A DNA stretch of 64,000 bases from Nocardia rhizosphaerihabitans (GCF_014646295.1 NZ_BMNE01000011.1:146609-210608); one strand, 5' to 3'. Counted from the stretch's first letter, positions 27,094-36,407 are shown. The notes: generated by a model from the letters alone, not told the origin. A program made the numbers and translations.

Positions 27094-29021
27094 TTCCGTT
27101 CGAAAACGCTGGCGTCGTGCAGCATTTCGGCGCGCAGCATCTTCTCGGGCACACCCATCGCCTCGACCAGGGTCAGCGCGTCCGGACGCAGCCGGTCGAC
27201 GAGTTCGTTGACCCCGCGCCGGACCGCCTTGGCCCGTTCCACCGACATGAAGCGGTGCATGATGTACCAGGCCAGGTTCTCCTCCAGCGAGGCGTACACG
27301 TAGAGGTCGCAGACGGTTTCGGCGAGCGCCTTGGCGTCGGGGTCCTCGATGGTGGCGATCCCGTCGACGAATTCCTCGAGCACCAGCCGGTCGATGTGCG
27401 CGGCGCCCGCGGCCAGGATGTGGTCCTGGGCGTTGTTGAACGCCTCGAACGGACCGGTGTCGGCGGCCCTGGCGCGCAGCCGGTGCGCGGCGGTCCGCAG
27501 CAGGTAGTCCTCGCGATCGGCGAACAGCTGCAGCTGCACCGAGCGCTTGGACAGGTCGCCGTCGTCGACGCTGTCGTCGCTGCGGTCGCGCAGGGTCTGG
27601 ATCAGCTGGCGGACACCGGATCGTTTGCGCACCACGTCGCCCGCCATGGTGGCGGCGAACTTCACCCAGCCGAGGGCGTCGAGGTCGCGGACCTCGTCGG
27701 AGTAGGCGGTCAGAAGCTCTTTCGCGACGAGCTGGGTCAGCACGACATTGTCACCTTCGAAGGTGGTGAACACGTCGGTGTCGGCCTTGAGCGTGACGAG
27801 GCGGTTCTCGGTGAGATAGCCCGCGCCGCCGCAGGCTTCGCGGCATTCCTGGATCGCGCGGGTGGCGTGCCGGGTCTGGGCGACCTTCAGGCCCGCGGCG
27901 CGCTTCTCCAGTGCGCGCTGAGAGCCGGGTTCGGTGTCCTTGCCGGACTGGATCAGGTCCATCCGCCGCACCAGGTCGTTCTGCGCGAAGGCCAGTGCGA
28001 ACGACTTGGCAACCAGCGGCAGCAGCCTGCGCTGATGGCTGCGGTAGTCCATCAGCAGGGTTTCCTCGCCGGTGTCGGGGTCGGAGAACTGACGCCGCGC
28101 CAGCGCGTAGCGCACGGCGATACTCAGCCCGACCCGCGCGCCCGCCGCCGCGGCGCCACCGACGCTCACCCGGCCGCGCACCAGCGTGCCGAGGGTGGTG
28201 AAGAAGCGGCGGCTGGGGTTGTCGATCTCGGAGGCGTAGGTGCCGTCCGGATCGACATCGGCGTAGCGGTTGAGCAGGTTCTCCCTGGGCACCCGGACCT
28301 GGTCGAACACGATGCGGCCGTTGTCGACCCCGGGCAGGCCGCCCTTGATGCCGTCGTCGTAGGTGGTCACCCCGGGCAGGTCGGCGCCGCGCTCGTCGCG
28401 GATCGGGACCAGCAGGCAGTGCACGCCCTTGTTCTCCCCGCCGGTGATCAGCTGGGCGAACACCGCCGCCATCCGCGCGTGCACGGCCGCGCCGCCGATG
28501 TAGTCCTTGCGGGCCGACGGCGTCGGAGTGTGCACCACGAATTCCTGGGTCGCCGGATCGTAGGTGGCGGTGGTCTCGATATTGGCGACGTCGCTGCCGT
28601 GCCCCGACTCGGTCATCGCGAAGCAGCCGAGCAGGTCGAGCGAGATCAATCGCTTGATGTAGTCGCGATGCCGTTCGGTGCCCAGGTTCTCCACCGCGCC
28701 GCCGAACAGTCCCCACTGCACACCGGATTTCACCCACAGCGACAGGTCGGTGTAGGCCAGCATCTCCAGGCCGGTGACCGCACCGCCCGGGTCGCCGGTG
28801 CCGCCGTTCTCGGGCCGGAACCCGCGTTCGGCGTATCCCATGGTCGCGATGGCCCGCATCTGGTCGAGTACGCGCGCCCTGGCCGCGTGGATGTCGAGTT
28901 CCGGATCGCCGGTGAAGCGGTCGTCGGCGAGCTGGACTCGCGCCTGGTCTCTCACCGCGCGCCAGGGTCCGTCCAGCGCTGCGCGGAGATGTTCTGCCGT
29001 CGTCGTTGTGCCGGTAGCCAT
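27090..29021 (-). CDS. Acyl-CoA oxidase/dehydrogenase family protein
   Basis: A 643-residue protein of the peroxisomal-type acyl-CoA oxidase architecture, longer than ordinary acyl-CoA dehydrogenases. FAD-site segment CFAMTESGHGSDVANIET is at 133-150, and the catalytic glutamate is Glu422 in FEGDN. CREACGGAGYLTENR at 393-407 and the C-terminal ACOX domain (from about 470) are present. It should introduce the alpha-beta double bond into an acyl-CoA; whether oxygen or an electron-transfer flavoprotein takes the electrons cannot be told. It is divergent from the TetR-ABC exporter operon (100 bases apart), so the TetR protein may also control it. Confidence 0.92.
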   Translation of the reverse strand: MATGTTTTAEHLRAALDGPWRAVRDQARVQLADDRFTGDPELDIHAARARVLDQMRAIATMGYAERGFRPENGGTGDPGGAVTGLEMLAYTDLSLWVKSGVQWGLFGGAVENLGTERHRDYIKRLISLDLLGCFAMTESGHGSDVANIETTATYDPATQEFVVHTPTPSARKDYIGGAAVHARMAAVFAQLITGGENKGVHCLLVPIRDERGADLPGVTTYDDGIKGGLPGVDNGRIVFDQVRVPRENLLNRYADVDPDGTYASEIDNPSRRFFTTLGTLVRGRVSVGGAAAAGARVGLSIAVRYALARRQFSDPDTGEETLLMDYRSHQRRLLPLVAKSFALAFAQNDLVRRMDLIQSGKDTEPGSQRALEKRAAGLKVAQTRHATRAIQECREACGGAGYLTENRLVTLKADTDVFTTFEGDNVVLTQLVAKELLTAYSDEVRDLDALGWVKFAATMAGDVVRKRSGVRQLIQTLRDRSDDSVDDGDLSKRSVQLQLFADREDYLLRTAAHRLRARAADTGPFEAFNNAQDHILAAGAAHIDRLVLEEFVDGIATIEDPDAKALAETVCDLYVYASLEENLAWYIMHRFMSVERAKAVRRGVNELVDRLRPDALTLVEAMGVPEKMLRAEMLHDASVFERN

Positions 29022-29082
29022 GTCTTCGACCCTAGCCGCGTCGCGGACGGGGTGGCGGCCCGAAACTCGCCGGAACAGACTC

Positions 29083-29128
29083 TTGCTCGACGATTGAACA
29101 GTCGTTTAGTATGTTGAACATGTGTTCA
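29083..29128 (+). promoter_or_regulatory. Promoter with double TetR operator, leaderless start
   Basis: TTGCTC (29083-29088) and TAGTAT (29107-29112) form a sigma-70-like promoter with 18-bp spacing; its start point would fall at or next to the GTG at 29122. Two 14-bp palindrome-like boxes cover it: TGAACAGTCGTTTA at 29095-29108 and TGAACATGTGTTCA at 29115-29128, 20 bp apart. The second includes the start codon. Autorepression by the TetR protein and a leaderless mRNA are inferred. Confidence 0.6.
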
Positions 29129-29769
29129 GTCAACAGCCCGTACCGCAAGGACCCTCCCCCGACCTGACCACCGCCGCCCGGATCCGCGATACCGCGATCG
29201 ACCTGTTCGGACAGCAGGGTTTCGGTGTCGGCGTCCGGGCGATCGCCGCGGCGGCCGGAGTCTCACCCGGCCTGGTGAATCACCACTTCGGCTCCAAGGA
29301 CGGCCTGCGCGCCGCGTGCGACGATCGTGTGCTCGAGATCATTCGCGACGAGAAGCTGCGAGTCATCCGCTCCGCAGGTCCCACCGGGATGCTCACCGCG
29401 ATGGCCGAGATCGAGATGTACGCCCCCCTGGTCGCCTACATGCTGCGCAGCTTCCAAGCCGGCGGCGCTCTGGCGGAATCCCTGCTCGAGCACATGATCG
29501 CCGACGCGGTGCAGTACACGCAGACCGCGGTCGAGGCGGGCCAGCTCAAACCGAGCCGCGATCCGGCGGCCCGGGCCAGATACATCGTGCTCTGCCATGT
29601 CGGAGCCATGAACCTCTATCTGCAGATGCGAATCCAGCGTGAGGGACAACTCGACTACCGCAAGGCGATCCGGGATTTGTCCGACGAGATCACCTTCCCG
29701 GCCCTCGAGCTCTACACCCAAGGCATGCTGACCGATTCGACACTGCTCGACAGCCTCATCGAGGAGTAG
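29122..29769 (+). CDS. TetR regulator of the ABC exporter (Rv1219c-like)
   Basis: A 215-residue TetR repressor with its helix-turn-helix in about residues 18-65: IDLFGQQGFGVGVRAIAAAA, then LVNHHFGSKDGL. The GTG start overlaps an operator-like palindrome and sits directly at the predicted transcription start, so translation is likely leaderless. Gene order TetR, ATPase, permease and sequence character match the M. tuberculosis Rv1219c-Rv1218c-Rv1217c multidrug efflux system. The ligand domain is probably responsive to hydrophobic drugs. The stop is 3 bases ahead of the ATPase start. Confidence 0.9.
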   Translation: MFSQQPVPQGPSPDLTTAARIRDTAIDLFGQQGFGVGVRAIAAAAGVSPGLVNHHFGSKDGLRAACDDRVLEIIRDEKLRVIRSAGPTGMLTAMAEIEMYAPLVAYMLRSFQAGGALAESLLEHMIADAVQYTQTAVEAGQLKPSRDPAARARYIVLCHVGAMNLYLQMRIQREGQLDYRKAIRDLSDEITFPALELYTQGMLTDSTLLDSLIEE

Positions 29770-29772
29770 ACG

Positions 29773-30708
29773 ATGCCCTCCCACACCACCGATCGGGTCA
29801 TCGAAGTCCGTGACCTGCGTAAGACGTTCGGCCGCTTCACCGCGCTCGACGGGCTGGACCTGCGGGTCGGCCCCGGCGAGATCCACGGGTTCCTCGGCCC
29901 CAACGGCGCAGGCAAATCCACCACGATCCGGGTCCTGCTCGGCGTGCTGCGCGCCTCCGGCGGCGAGGCGTCGCTGTTCGGCCGCGACCCGTGGACCGAT
30001 GCGGTTGCCCTGCACCAGCGGATCGCTTATGTCCCCGGCGATGTCACGTTATGGCCCTCGCTGTCGGGCGGCGAGACGATCGACCTGCTCGCCCGGATGC
30101 GCGGCGGGCTCGACCAGACCAGGCGGGCCGAGCTGATCGAGCGCTTCGAGCTGGATCCGGCCAAGAAGGCCCGCACCTATTCCAAGGGCAACCGGCAGAA
30201 GGTCGCCCTGGTGTCGGCGTTCTCGGCCGACGCGGATCTGCTCATCCTCGACGAGCCGACATCGGGTCTGGATCCGTTGATGGAGCAGATCTTCCAGGAC
30301 TGCGTCCGCGATGCCGCGGCCCGCGGGGCGACCGTGCTGTTGTCGAGCCACATCCTGTCCGAGGTCGAGCACCTGTGCGACCGGGTGACGATCATCCGCG
30401 CGGGCCGCACGGTCGAATCCGGCTCGCTGGACCAGCTGCGGCACCTGAGCCGCACCGCGATCACGGCCGAACTGATCGGCGATCCGGGCGATGTCGGCGC
30501 GCTGCCGGGTGTCGACGATGTCGAAATCGACGGTTCCACTCTGCGCTGCCAGGTCGACGCCGAGCACCTGGGCGGGCTGATCCGCGTCCTCGGTGACGCG
30601 GGCGTGCGCAGTCTGACCAGCGCACCGCCCACGCTCGAGGACCTGTTCCTGCGGCACTACCACGTCGAGAGCGACGCGGCCGTCACCGGAGAGAAGGTGC
30701 GGGCATGA
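29773..30708 (+). CDS. ABC transporter ATP-binding protein, drug exporter type
   Basis: A 311-residue ATPase of the DrrA/CcmA type. It has Walker A GPNGAGKSTT (about 43-52), a signature written YSKGNRQKVAL, Walker B LLILDEPTSGLD and switch histidine in LLSSHILSEVEHL. A C-terminal extension of about 90 residues is typical of ATPases paired with large antibiotic permeases. The permease ATG overlaps its stop in an ATGA junction, so the two are coupled. Efflux of lipophilic drugs or an envelope lipid is expected by similarity to Rv1218c. Confidence 0.94.
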   Translation: MPSHTTDRVIEVRDLRKTFGRFTALDGLDLRVGPGEIHGFLGPNGAGKSTTIRVLLGVLRASGGEASLFGRDPWTDAVALHQRIAYVPGDVTLWPSLSGGETIDLLARMRGGLDQTRRAELIERFELDPAKKARTYSKGNRQKVALVSAFSADADLLILDEPTSGLDPLMEQIFQDCVRDAAARGATVLLSSHILSEVEHLCDRVTIIRAGRTVESGSLDQLRHLSRTAITAELIGDPGDVGALPGVDDVEIDGSTLRCQVDAEHLGGLIRVLGDAGVRSLTSAPPTLEDLFLRHYHVESDAAVTGEKVRA

Positions 30709-32336
30709 CCGCCATCGCCGCTACCCCGAGATTTGTCGGAACCACCCGCACCGCAAGCGAATTCGCGGGCACCGGGCAGATGCTGCGACTGTATCTGCGG
30801 CGCGACCGGATCATCGCGCCCGCGTGGTCGCTGCTGATCGGGTTGATGCCCGCGCTGCAGGTCGTCTCGGTCAAGGACCTCTATGCCACCCAGCAGCAGC
30901 TGGACAGCTTCGCCACGACGACGGCAGCCAGTCCCGCACTGCTGGCCATGTACGGTCCGGTCTTCAACTCCTCGCTCGGGTCCATCGGTACCTGGAAGGC
31001 CGGGGCGATGTACGCGATGATCGCGATCGCCGCCGTGCTCACGGTAATCCGGCATACCAGGGTCGAGGAGGAGACCGGGCGCGCGGAACTGGTCGGCGCC
31101 ACCAGCATCGGCCGTTTCGCCGGTCTCACCGGCGCGCTGCTGCTGACCTTCGGCGCCGCGGCGGTGGCCGGAATCGCCTGCGCCGCTTCGCTGCTGGCCG
31201 CCGACCTGCCCGCGGCGGGCTCGGTGGCGTGGGGGGCGGCGCTGGCCGCCTCCGGATTCGTGTGGGCCGCGGTGGCCGCGGTCGCCGCCCAGCTGAGCAA
31301 CGGGGCACGGATCGCGCGTGGTGTGGCGCTCGGTGCGCTGGGCGCCGCCTTCGCGGTGCGCGCGGTGGGCGACGCCGGAAACGGTGTGCTGTCGTGGTTC
31401 TCGCCGCTGGGATGGTGCCTGCAGATCCGTCCGTATGCCGAGGAACGCTGGTGGGTGCTCGTCCCGCTCGCGGCCGTCGCCGCCGGCGCGACGCTGCTCG
31501 CCTACCAACTGCTGCGCACCCGCGACCTCGGCGCGGGCCTGCTCGCCGACCGTCCCGGCCCCGCCGCGGCAGGCCAAGTCCTCTCGGGCCCGGTCGGTCT
31601 GGCCTGGCGGTTGCAGCGCGGCTCGATGCTCGGCTGGACAGTCGGTTTCGGCCTGTACGGTCTGCTGATCGGTGGCGCGGTCAACAGCATCGGCGGCATG
31701 CTCGACGACAGCGGGACCCTGCAGGACGTGGTCACCGCGCTGGGCGGTTCCGACGACCTGGAGAAGTCGTTCATCGCCTACGCGATCACCATGCTGGCGG
31801 CGGCCGCGGCCGCGTACTCGGTGTCGTCGGTGCTGCGCCTGCACGAGGAGGAGAACTCGGGCCGCGCCGAGGCGGTCCTGGCGGCAGCGGTGGGCCGGGT
31901 GCGGTACGCGTCGAGCCACCTGCTGTTCGCGATCGCCGGTCCCGCGGTGGCCCTGCTGGTATCCGGCATCGGAATCGGGGTCGTCTGGGGCGCAACCGAT
32001 GGCGATGTCGTCGGCAAGCTCGGTCAGTCGCTCGGTGCCGTCGCGGTGCAGCTACCCGCGGTGTGGGTGGTCACCGCGATCGCCCTGCTGTTGTTCGGCG
32101 TCGTCCCGAAGTACGCGCCGCTGGCCTGGGCGGTGCTGAGCGCGATGATCGTGATCGTGCTGCTCGGATCGCTCGGCACGTTCCCGCAGTGGCTGATGGA
32201 TCTGGTGCCGTTCGTCCACCCGCCCAAGCTGCCCGGCGCGTCGTTCGCCCTCGCCCCGATCGCCTGGCTTCTCGCCGTCACGATCGCAGGCACCGTCCTC
32301 GGTCTGGCTGCCTTCCGACGCCGCGACCTGCGCTGA
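30705..32336 (+). CDS. ABC-2 type exporter permease (tetronasin/Rv1217c-like)
   Basis: A 543-residue integral membrane protein with about 12 helices in two similar halves; the repeated pattern HTRVEEETGRAELVGA (first half) and RLHEEENSGRAEAVLAA (second half) shows an internal duplication, as in tetronasin-type permeases. No signal peptide. It is translated from an ATG overlapping the ATPase stop. It ends at a hairpin shared with the convergent glycosyl-phosphate transferase gene. Export of hydrophobic drugs is likely. Confidence 0.92.
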   Translation: MTAIAATPRFVGTTRTASEFAGTGQMLRLYLRRDRIIAPAWSLLIGLMPALQVVSVKDLYATQQQLDSFATTTAASPALLAMYGPVFNSSLGSIGTWKAGAMYAMIAIAAVLTVIRHTRVEEETGRAELVGATSIGRFAGLTGALLLTFGAAAVAGIACAASLLAADLPAAGSVAWGAALAASGFVWAAVAAVAAQLSNGARIARGVALGALGAAFAVRAVGDAGNGVLSWFSPLGWCLQIRPYAEERWWVLVPLAAVAAGATLLAYQLLRTRDLGAGLLADRPGPAAAGQVLSGPVGLAWRLQRGSMLGWTVGFGLYGLLIGGAVNSIGGMLDDSGTLQDVVTALGGSDDLEKSFIAYAITMLAAAAAAYSVSSVLRLHEEENSGRAEAVLAAAVGRVRYASSHLLFAIAGPAVALLVSGIGIGVVWGATDGDVVGKLGQSLGAVAVQLPAVWVVTAIALLLFGVVPKYAPLAWAVLSAMIVIVLLGSLGTFPQWLMDLVPFVHPPKLPGASFALAPIAWLLAVTIAGTVLGLAAFRRRDLR

Positions 32337-32345
32337 GGGAACCGG

Positions 32346-32368
32346 CCGGCGCGGGCTTGCCGCGTCGG
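32346..32368. terminator. Hairpin between convergent genes
   Basis: CCGGCGCGG and CCGCGTCGG form a 9-bp stem with one wobble around a 5-nt loop, between the permease stop (32336) and the stop of the polyprenyl glycosylphosphotransferase (32377). Confidence 0.5.
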
Positions 32369-32376
32369 CCCCTCGG

Positions 32377-33876
32377 CTAGTAGGCGCCGTCCCCGCGTGT
32401 GACGACACCGATGGTCCGCGCGATCAGCGCGACATCGAGCACCATGGACCAATTCTCGACATAGGACAGATCCAGGCGCACCGAATCCTCCAGCGACAGA
32501 TCGGACCGCCCGCTGACCTGCCACAACCCGGTGAGCCCCGGCTTCACGAGCAAGCGCCTGCGCATCTCGCCGTCGTAACTGTCGACTTCACGCTGCACCT
32601 GGGGCCGCGGCCCCACCACGCTCATCTCGCCGCGCAGCACGTTGAAGAACTGGGGCAGCTCGTCGAGGCTGTACTTGCGCAGGAACCGCCCGACCGGCGT
32701 CACCCGCGGATCATCCTTGACCTTGAAGAACACCGGATTGCCGCCGTGCTGCTCGATCAGATCGTCGACCACGGTGTCGGCATCGAGGTGCATGCTGCGG
32801 AACTTGATCATCCGGAACGGCACACCGTCGCGGCCGATGCGCTCGGACAGATAGAACACCGGTCCCGCACTGGTCGCCTTCACCGCTGTCGCGATGGCTA
32901 CCAGGAACGGCGCGCTGAGCACCAGCACCGCCGCGGCGAAACAGAAGTCGAACAGCGCCTTGCGACTGGACTTCGCCCGGCCGTATCGTGGCCGGTCGAT
33001 GTGCAGCATCGGCATCCCCGCGACGAGGCGGTGCGTCAGCCGCACGCCCGCGATGTCGACGACACCGGGCGCCACGATCAGGTCGACCCCGATCGGATCC
33101 AATTCCCACGCCATGCGGCGCAATTCGGCCGGGCCGAGATGGTCGGTGGCCGCCACGGCGACCGACTCCGCCGCGCTGCGCCGCACCGCGTCGAGCACCG
33201 ACCGGTCGTCGCCGAGCACCGACGGCCCGCCGTGCCTCTCGAATCGCCCGTCGCCCGAGCCCGCGGGGACACACACCCCCACCACGCGATAGCCGGAGCC
33301 GGGATCATCGGTGAACGCAGTGGCCATCGCGTGGGCGGCCTCGGGCGAACCGACGACGAGCACCGCGGTGTGACACCGGCCCTCGGCCCGCCAGCGCCGC
33401 AGCCGCCCCCGCCAGGCCAGTCGGCCGGCGATGAGAGCGAGCAGGCCCGTGGGCAGCGCGATAGCGAGATAGCCGCGCGCGAAATCGATCCGGAAGAGCA
33501 GCGCGAGGATCGCGAGGACGCCGAACAAGCGCAAGGTCGCCGAGACCAGCCTGCGGAATTCCTCGCTGCCGGTGCCGATCACCTGGGGGGCGCGGGTCCC
33601 ATGACCGTGCAGCAGGGCCAGCCAGCCCGCCGCCAGCGCCAAGGTCACCACCGAGTAGCCGACCTCGTAGGGCAGCGGCCAGGCCAGCGGCGGCGCGGCC
33701 GGGCCACCGAAGCGGATGGCCTGCGCGGCGCCGACGGCGCCGAGCACCGCGACGACGTCGGTGACGACCAGCCGCTGTGCGAACGCCGCCTGCCAGCTCT
33801 CACGCCGCGTACGGCCCAGCGCCTGTACCGCGGAGGCGACCTCGACTTCGCCGCCGCTGGTGAGCTCGAAGCTCAT
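32377..33876 (-). CDS. Polyprenyl-phosphate sugar-1-phosphate transferase
   Basis: A 499-residue initiating enzyme that transfers a sugar-1-phosphate from a nucleotide sugar to a polyprenyl phosphate, the first step of exopolysaccharide repeat-unit assembly. Four or five N-terminal membrane helices (about 25-150) are followed by a Rossmann-like regulatory domain (LVVGSPEAAHAMA) and, after a further helix, the bacterial sugar transferase domain: ERIGRDGVPFRMIKFRSM, LDELPQFFNVLRGEMSVVGP and KPGLTGLWQVSGR. I moved the start to ATG 33876, which has GAGGT upstream. A perfect inverted repeat lies just above the start. It marks the left end of the polysaccharide locus and is divergent from the sugar-modification genes. 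Confidence 0.94.
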   Translation of the reverse strand: MSFELTSGGEVEVASAVQALGRTRRESWQAAFAQRLVVTDVVAVLGAVGAAQAIRFGGPAAPPLAWPLPYEVGYSVVTLALAAGWLALLHGHGTRAPQVIGTGSEEFRRLVSATLRLFGVLAILALLFRIDFARGYLAIALPTGLLALIAGRLAWRGRLRRWRAEGRCHTAVLVVGSPEAAHAMATAFTDDPGSGYRVVGVCVPAGSGDGRFERHGGPSVLGDDRSVLDAVRRSAAESVAVAATDHLGPAELRRMAWELDPIGVDLIVAPGVVDIAGVRLTHRLVAGMPMLHIDRPRYGRAKSSRKALFDFCFAAAVLVLSAPFLVAIATAVKATSAGPVFYLSERIGRDGVPFRMIKFRSMHLDADTVVDDLIEQHGGNPVFFKVKDDPRVTPVGRFLRKYSLDELPQFFNVLRGEMSVVGPRPQVQREVDSYDGEMRRRLLVKPGLTGLWQVSGRSDLSLEDSVRLDLSYVENWSMVLDVALIARTIGVVTRGDGAY

Positions 33877-33891
33877 GAACCCACACCTCAC

Positions 33892-33916
33892 TTCGGGAAA
33901 CGCACCGTTTCCCGAA
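33892..33916. promoter_or_regulatory. Perfect 11-bp inverted repeat upstream of the initiating transferase
   Basis: TTCGGGAAACG and CGTTTCCCGAA flank CAC, 15 bases upstream of ATG 33876. The symmetry is exact over 22 bases. It may be an operator for a regulator of the polysaccharide locus or an attenuating hairpin in the leader; the position close to the start would let either act. Confidence 0.6.
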
Positions 33917-34362
33917 CCCCGTTGATCCGAACGCGGCCGCAATGACCGTCCTACTTCCCCACGATTCGATGCCCGCCCGCTGATTGTTACAGACCATTTG
34001 CTGGTGGTCGCACCGAAATGTCAGCGGCACAACGGATTCCGAAAGTTAGCCAGATATTGCCGACGGCAGCACCGCAGGCAAGCGCAGACCCATGGCTATT
34101 CGATATGAATGCAGGACAAACACTTTCCCGAGTGGGTGACATCATAGAGCGACGAGCAATGGTCGCCGACGCCGACAGATAGCCGACCTGGCGAAATACC
34201 GGCCGACTTCGAAACATATCACGAATCAATATCGGTCCCAGCGGTTTCAACTCCCGCCCCCGCGGCGCCTGGCTGTAACGTCTCGGACCGCCGGACCGAC
34301 TTCCGGCATGTCCGGCATCGGCCGTGACAGTTTTCGCGATCGTGTAAAAGGTGAGGCCCCGC
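33917..34362. other. Divergent intergenic region of the polysaccharide locus
   Basis: About 450 bases between the divergent transferase and methyltransferase genes. It is clearly richer in A and T than its surroundings (for example around 33980-34060 and 34200-34225) and has no credible gene. It presumably carries promoters in both directions; apart from the inverted repeat to its left no motif stands out. Confidence 0.6.
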
Positions 34363-35634
34363 GTGCAGTGTCGACTCTGTGATTCCGAACGGCTCACGAG
34401 TGTGCTCGACCTGGGTGCCACCCCGCCGTGTGAGAGTTTCCTCGACCGCGACCAGCTCGATCTGCCGGAATCGACCTTTCCCCTGCATCTGCGACTGTGC
34501 GAGGACTGCCTGCTGTTGCAGATCCCGGCGCTGATCACCCCCGAGGACACCTTCACCGAGTACGCGTACTTCTCCTCGTACTCCGAAAGCTGGGTGCGCC
34601 ACGCCGAGCGGTTCGTCGACACCGCCGCCGAGCGTCTCGGCCTCGGCGCCGATTCGTTCGTCGTCGAGGTGGCCAGCAACGACGGGTATCTGCTGCGTCA
34701 CGCGGTGGCGCGCGGCATCCGCTGCCTGGGCATCGAACCGTCGGTCAATGTGGGCAGGGTGGCGCGCGCGGCCGGTGTGCCCACCGAAACGACGTTCCTG
34801 GACGAGGAGTCGGCCGCGCGGGTGCGCGCCGAACACGGGCCCGCCGACCTGGTGGTCGCCAACAATGTCTACGCCCATATCCCCGACCTGCGCGGCTTCA
34901 CCCGTGCGCTGCGAGGGTTGCTCAGCGATGACGGCTGGCTGAGCATCGAGGTTCACCACGCCCTGAATCTGGTCCAGCTCGGCCAGTTCGACACCGTGTA
35001 TCACGAGCACTTCCAGTACTACACCGTCCATTCCGCGCAGCGCGCGCTGGCGGTGGGCGGACTGACCGTCGTCGATGTGGAGCTGCTCGACACCCACGGC
35101 GGTTCGATCCGGCTGTGGGCCCGGCCCGACGCGGTCGCGGAGCCCACAGCGCGGGTCTCGGAGGTGCTCGAGCTCGAACGGGCGGCGGGCCTGCATGTGC
35201 CCGAGGGTTACGCCGCGCTGGGACCGCGCGCGGAATCGGTGCGGCTGGAACTGCTGCGCTTCCTGCTCGACTGCCGGGCGGCGGGCAAGCGGGTCGTCGG
35301 GTACGGCGCCCCGGGTAAGGGCAACACTCTGCTCAACTACTGCGGTATCCGGCCCGACCTGCTCGAGTACACCGTGGACCGCAACCCCTACAAGCACGGC
35401 CGCTACACCCCCGGCACCCGCATCCCGATCCATCCACCGGAACGCATCGATGCCGACCGCCCGGATGTGGTGCTGGTGCTGCCCTGGAATCTCGAAACCG
35501 AGATCACCGCCCAGTTGCGCCATGTCGGCGACTGGGGTGGCGAACTGGTCTATCCGCTGCCGGTGCTGCACCGCGGCGACATTCTCGGCGACCCGGTGGC
35601 AGCCGGTGCCATGGAAACGAAGGTGAACCGATGA
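34363..35634 (+). CDS. Sugar C-methyltransferase-like protein with zinc-binding domain
   Basis: A 423-residue class I SAM methyltransferase of the NDP-hexose C-methyltransferase type (TylC3/NovU-like architecture). An N-terminal zinc domain has CRLC and CEDC, the SAM site reads VVEVASNDGYLL near 105, and YHEHFQYYT near 215 and the C-terminal GYGAPGKGNTLLNY region complete the pattern. Such enzymes add a methyl branch to a 3- or 4-keto deoxysugar. I chose GTG 34363, which has AAGGTGAGG upstream. It heads a tightly overlapping run of four genes (next start by ATGA overlap) devoted to sugar nucleotide modification. Confidence 0.9.
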   Translation: MQCRLCDSERLTSVLDLGATPPCESFLDRDQLDLPESTFPLHLRLCEDCLLLQIPALITPEDTFTEYAYFSSYSESWVRHAERFVDTAAERLGLGADSFVVEVASNDGYLLRHAVARGIRCLGIEPSVNVGRVARAAGVPTETTFLDEESAARVRAEHGPADLVVANNVYAHIPDLRGFTRALRGLLSDDGWLSIEVHHALNLVQLGQFDTVYHEHFQYYTVHSAQRALAVGGLTVVDVELLDTHGGSIRLWARPDAVAEPTARVSEVLELERAAGLHVPEGYAALGPRAESVRLELLRFLLDCRAAGKRVVGYGAPGKGNTLLNYCGIRPDLLEYTVDRNPYKHGRYTPGTRIPIHPPERIDADRPDVVLVLPWNLETEITAQLRHVGDWGGELVYPLPVLHRGDILGDPVAAGAMETKVNR

Positions 35635-36407
35635 AGGTCGTGTTGTTCTGCGGCGGTTACGGCATGCGCATGCGCGGCGGGTCCGAGGACGTCGTGCCCA
35701 AGCCGATGCAGCTGGTCGGCCCGCGCCCGCTGCTGTGGCACGTGATGCGCTACTACGCCCACTACGGCCACAAGGAGTTCGTCTTGTGCCTGGGTTACGG
35801 CGCCGAGCACATCAAGAACTTCTTCCTCACCTATCAGGAGACGGCGTCCAACGATTTCGTCATCCGCGACGGTCAGGTCCAGCTGCTCGGCACCGATATC
35901 AGCGACTGGTCGATCACCTTCGTCGACACCGGGGTGGAGTCGGCGATCGGCGAGCGGCTGCGGCGGGTGCGTGAACATCTCGACGGTGACGAGTACTTCC
36001 TGGCCAACTATGCCGATGTGCTCACCGACGCACCGCTGGACACAATGATCGAACGTTTCCACGCCTCGGGTGCGGCCGCGTCGATGATGGTGGTGCCACC
36101 GCAGTCCTCGTTCCACTGTGTGGATATCAGCGAGACCGGTGAGGTGAAGAACATCATGCCGGTGGCGCGAATGCCGTTGTGGGAGAACGGCGGCTACTTC
36201 GTGCTGAGCCAGGAGATCTTCGATCTGCTGCCACCCGGCGGCGATCTGATCGCCGATGCGTGCGATGCGCTGGCCGGGCAGGGCAGGCTCTTCGGCTACC
36301 GGCATCTGGGCTTCTGGAAACCGGCCGACACGTTCAAGGAGCGCGCCGAACTCGACGACGCCTACCGCGACGGTGCGCGTCCGTGGATGGTGTGGGAATC
36401 GGCGTGA
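35631..36407 (+). CDS. Glucose-1-phosphate cytidylyltransferase-like nucleotidyltransferase
   Basis: A 258-residue sugar nucleotidyltransferase of the RfbF type, making a CDP- (or other NDP-) sugar from sugar-1-phosphate. The N-terminal nucleotide loop is GGYGMRMRGGSEDVVPKPMQ, with the Lys-Pro-Met that contacts the phosphate; NYADVLTDAPLD carries the metal-binding Asp and WENGGYFVL the sugar-binding Glu-Asn-Gly. ATGA overlap with the upstream methyltransferase and GTGA overlap with the PIG-L gene show strict co-translation. CDP-glucose 4,6-dehydratase is not next to it, so the true product may differ from the classical CDP-dideoxysugar route. Confidence 0.9.
   Translation: MKVVLFCGGYGMRMRGGSEDVVPKPMQLVGPRPLLWHVMRYYAHYGHKEFVLCLGYGAEHIKNFFLTYQETASNDFVIRDGQVQLLGTDISDWSITFVDTGVESAIGERLRRVREHLDGDEYFLANYADVLTDAPLDTMIERFHASGAAASMMVVPPQSSFHCVDISETGEVKNIMPVARMPLWENGGYFVLSQEIFDLLPPGGDLIADACDALAGQGRLFGYRHLGFWKPADTFKERAELDDAYRDGARPWMVWESA

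Noticed and set aside
27117..29117. 666-codon open frame antisense to the acyl-CoA oxidase-like gene
   Set aside because: Low-complexity shadow composition and no ribosome binding site or family motifs.
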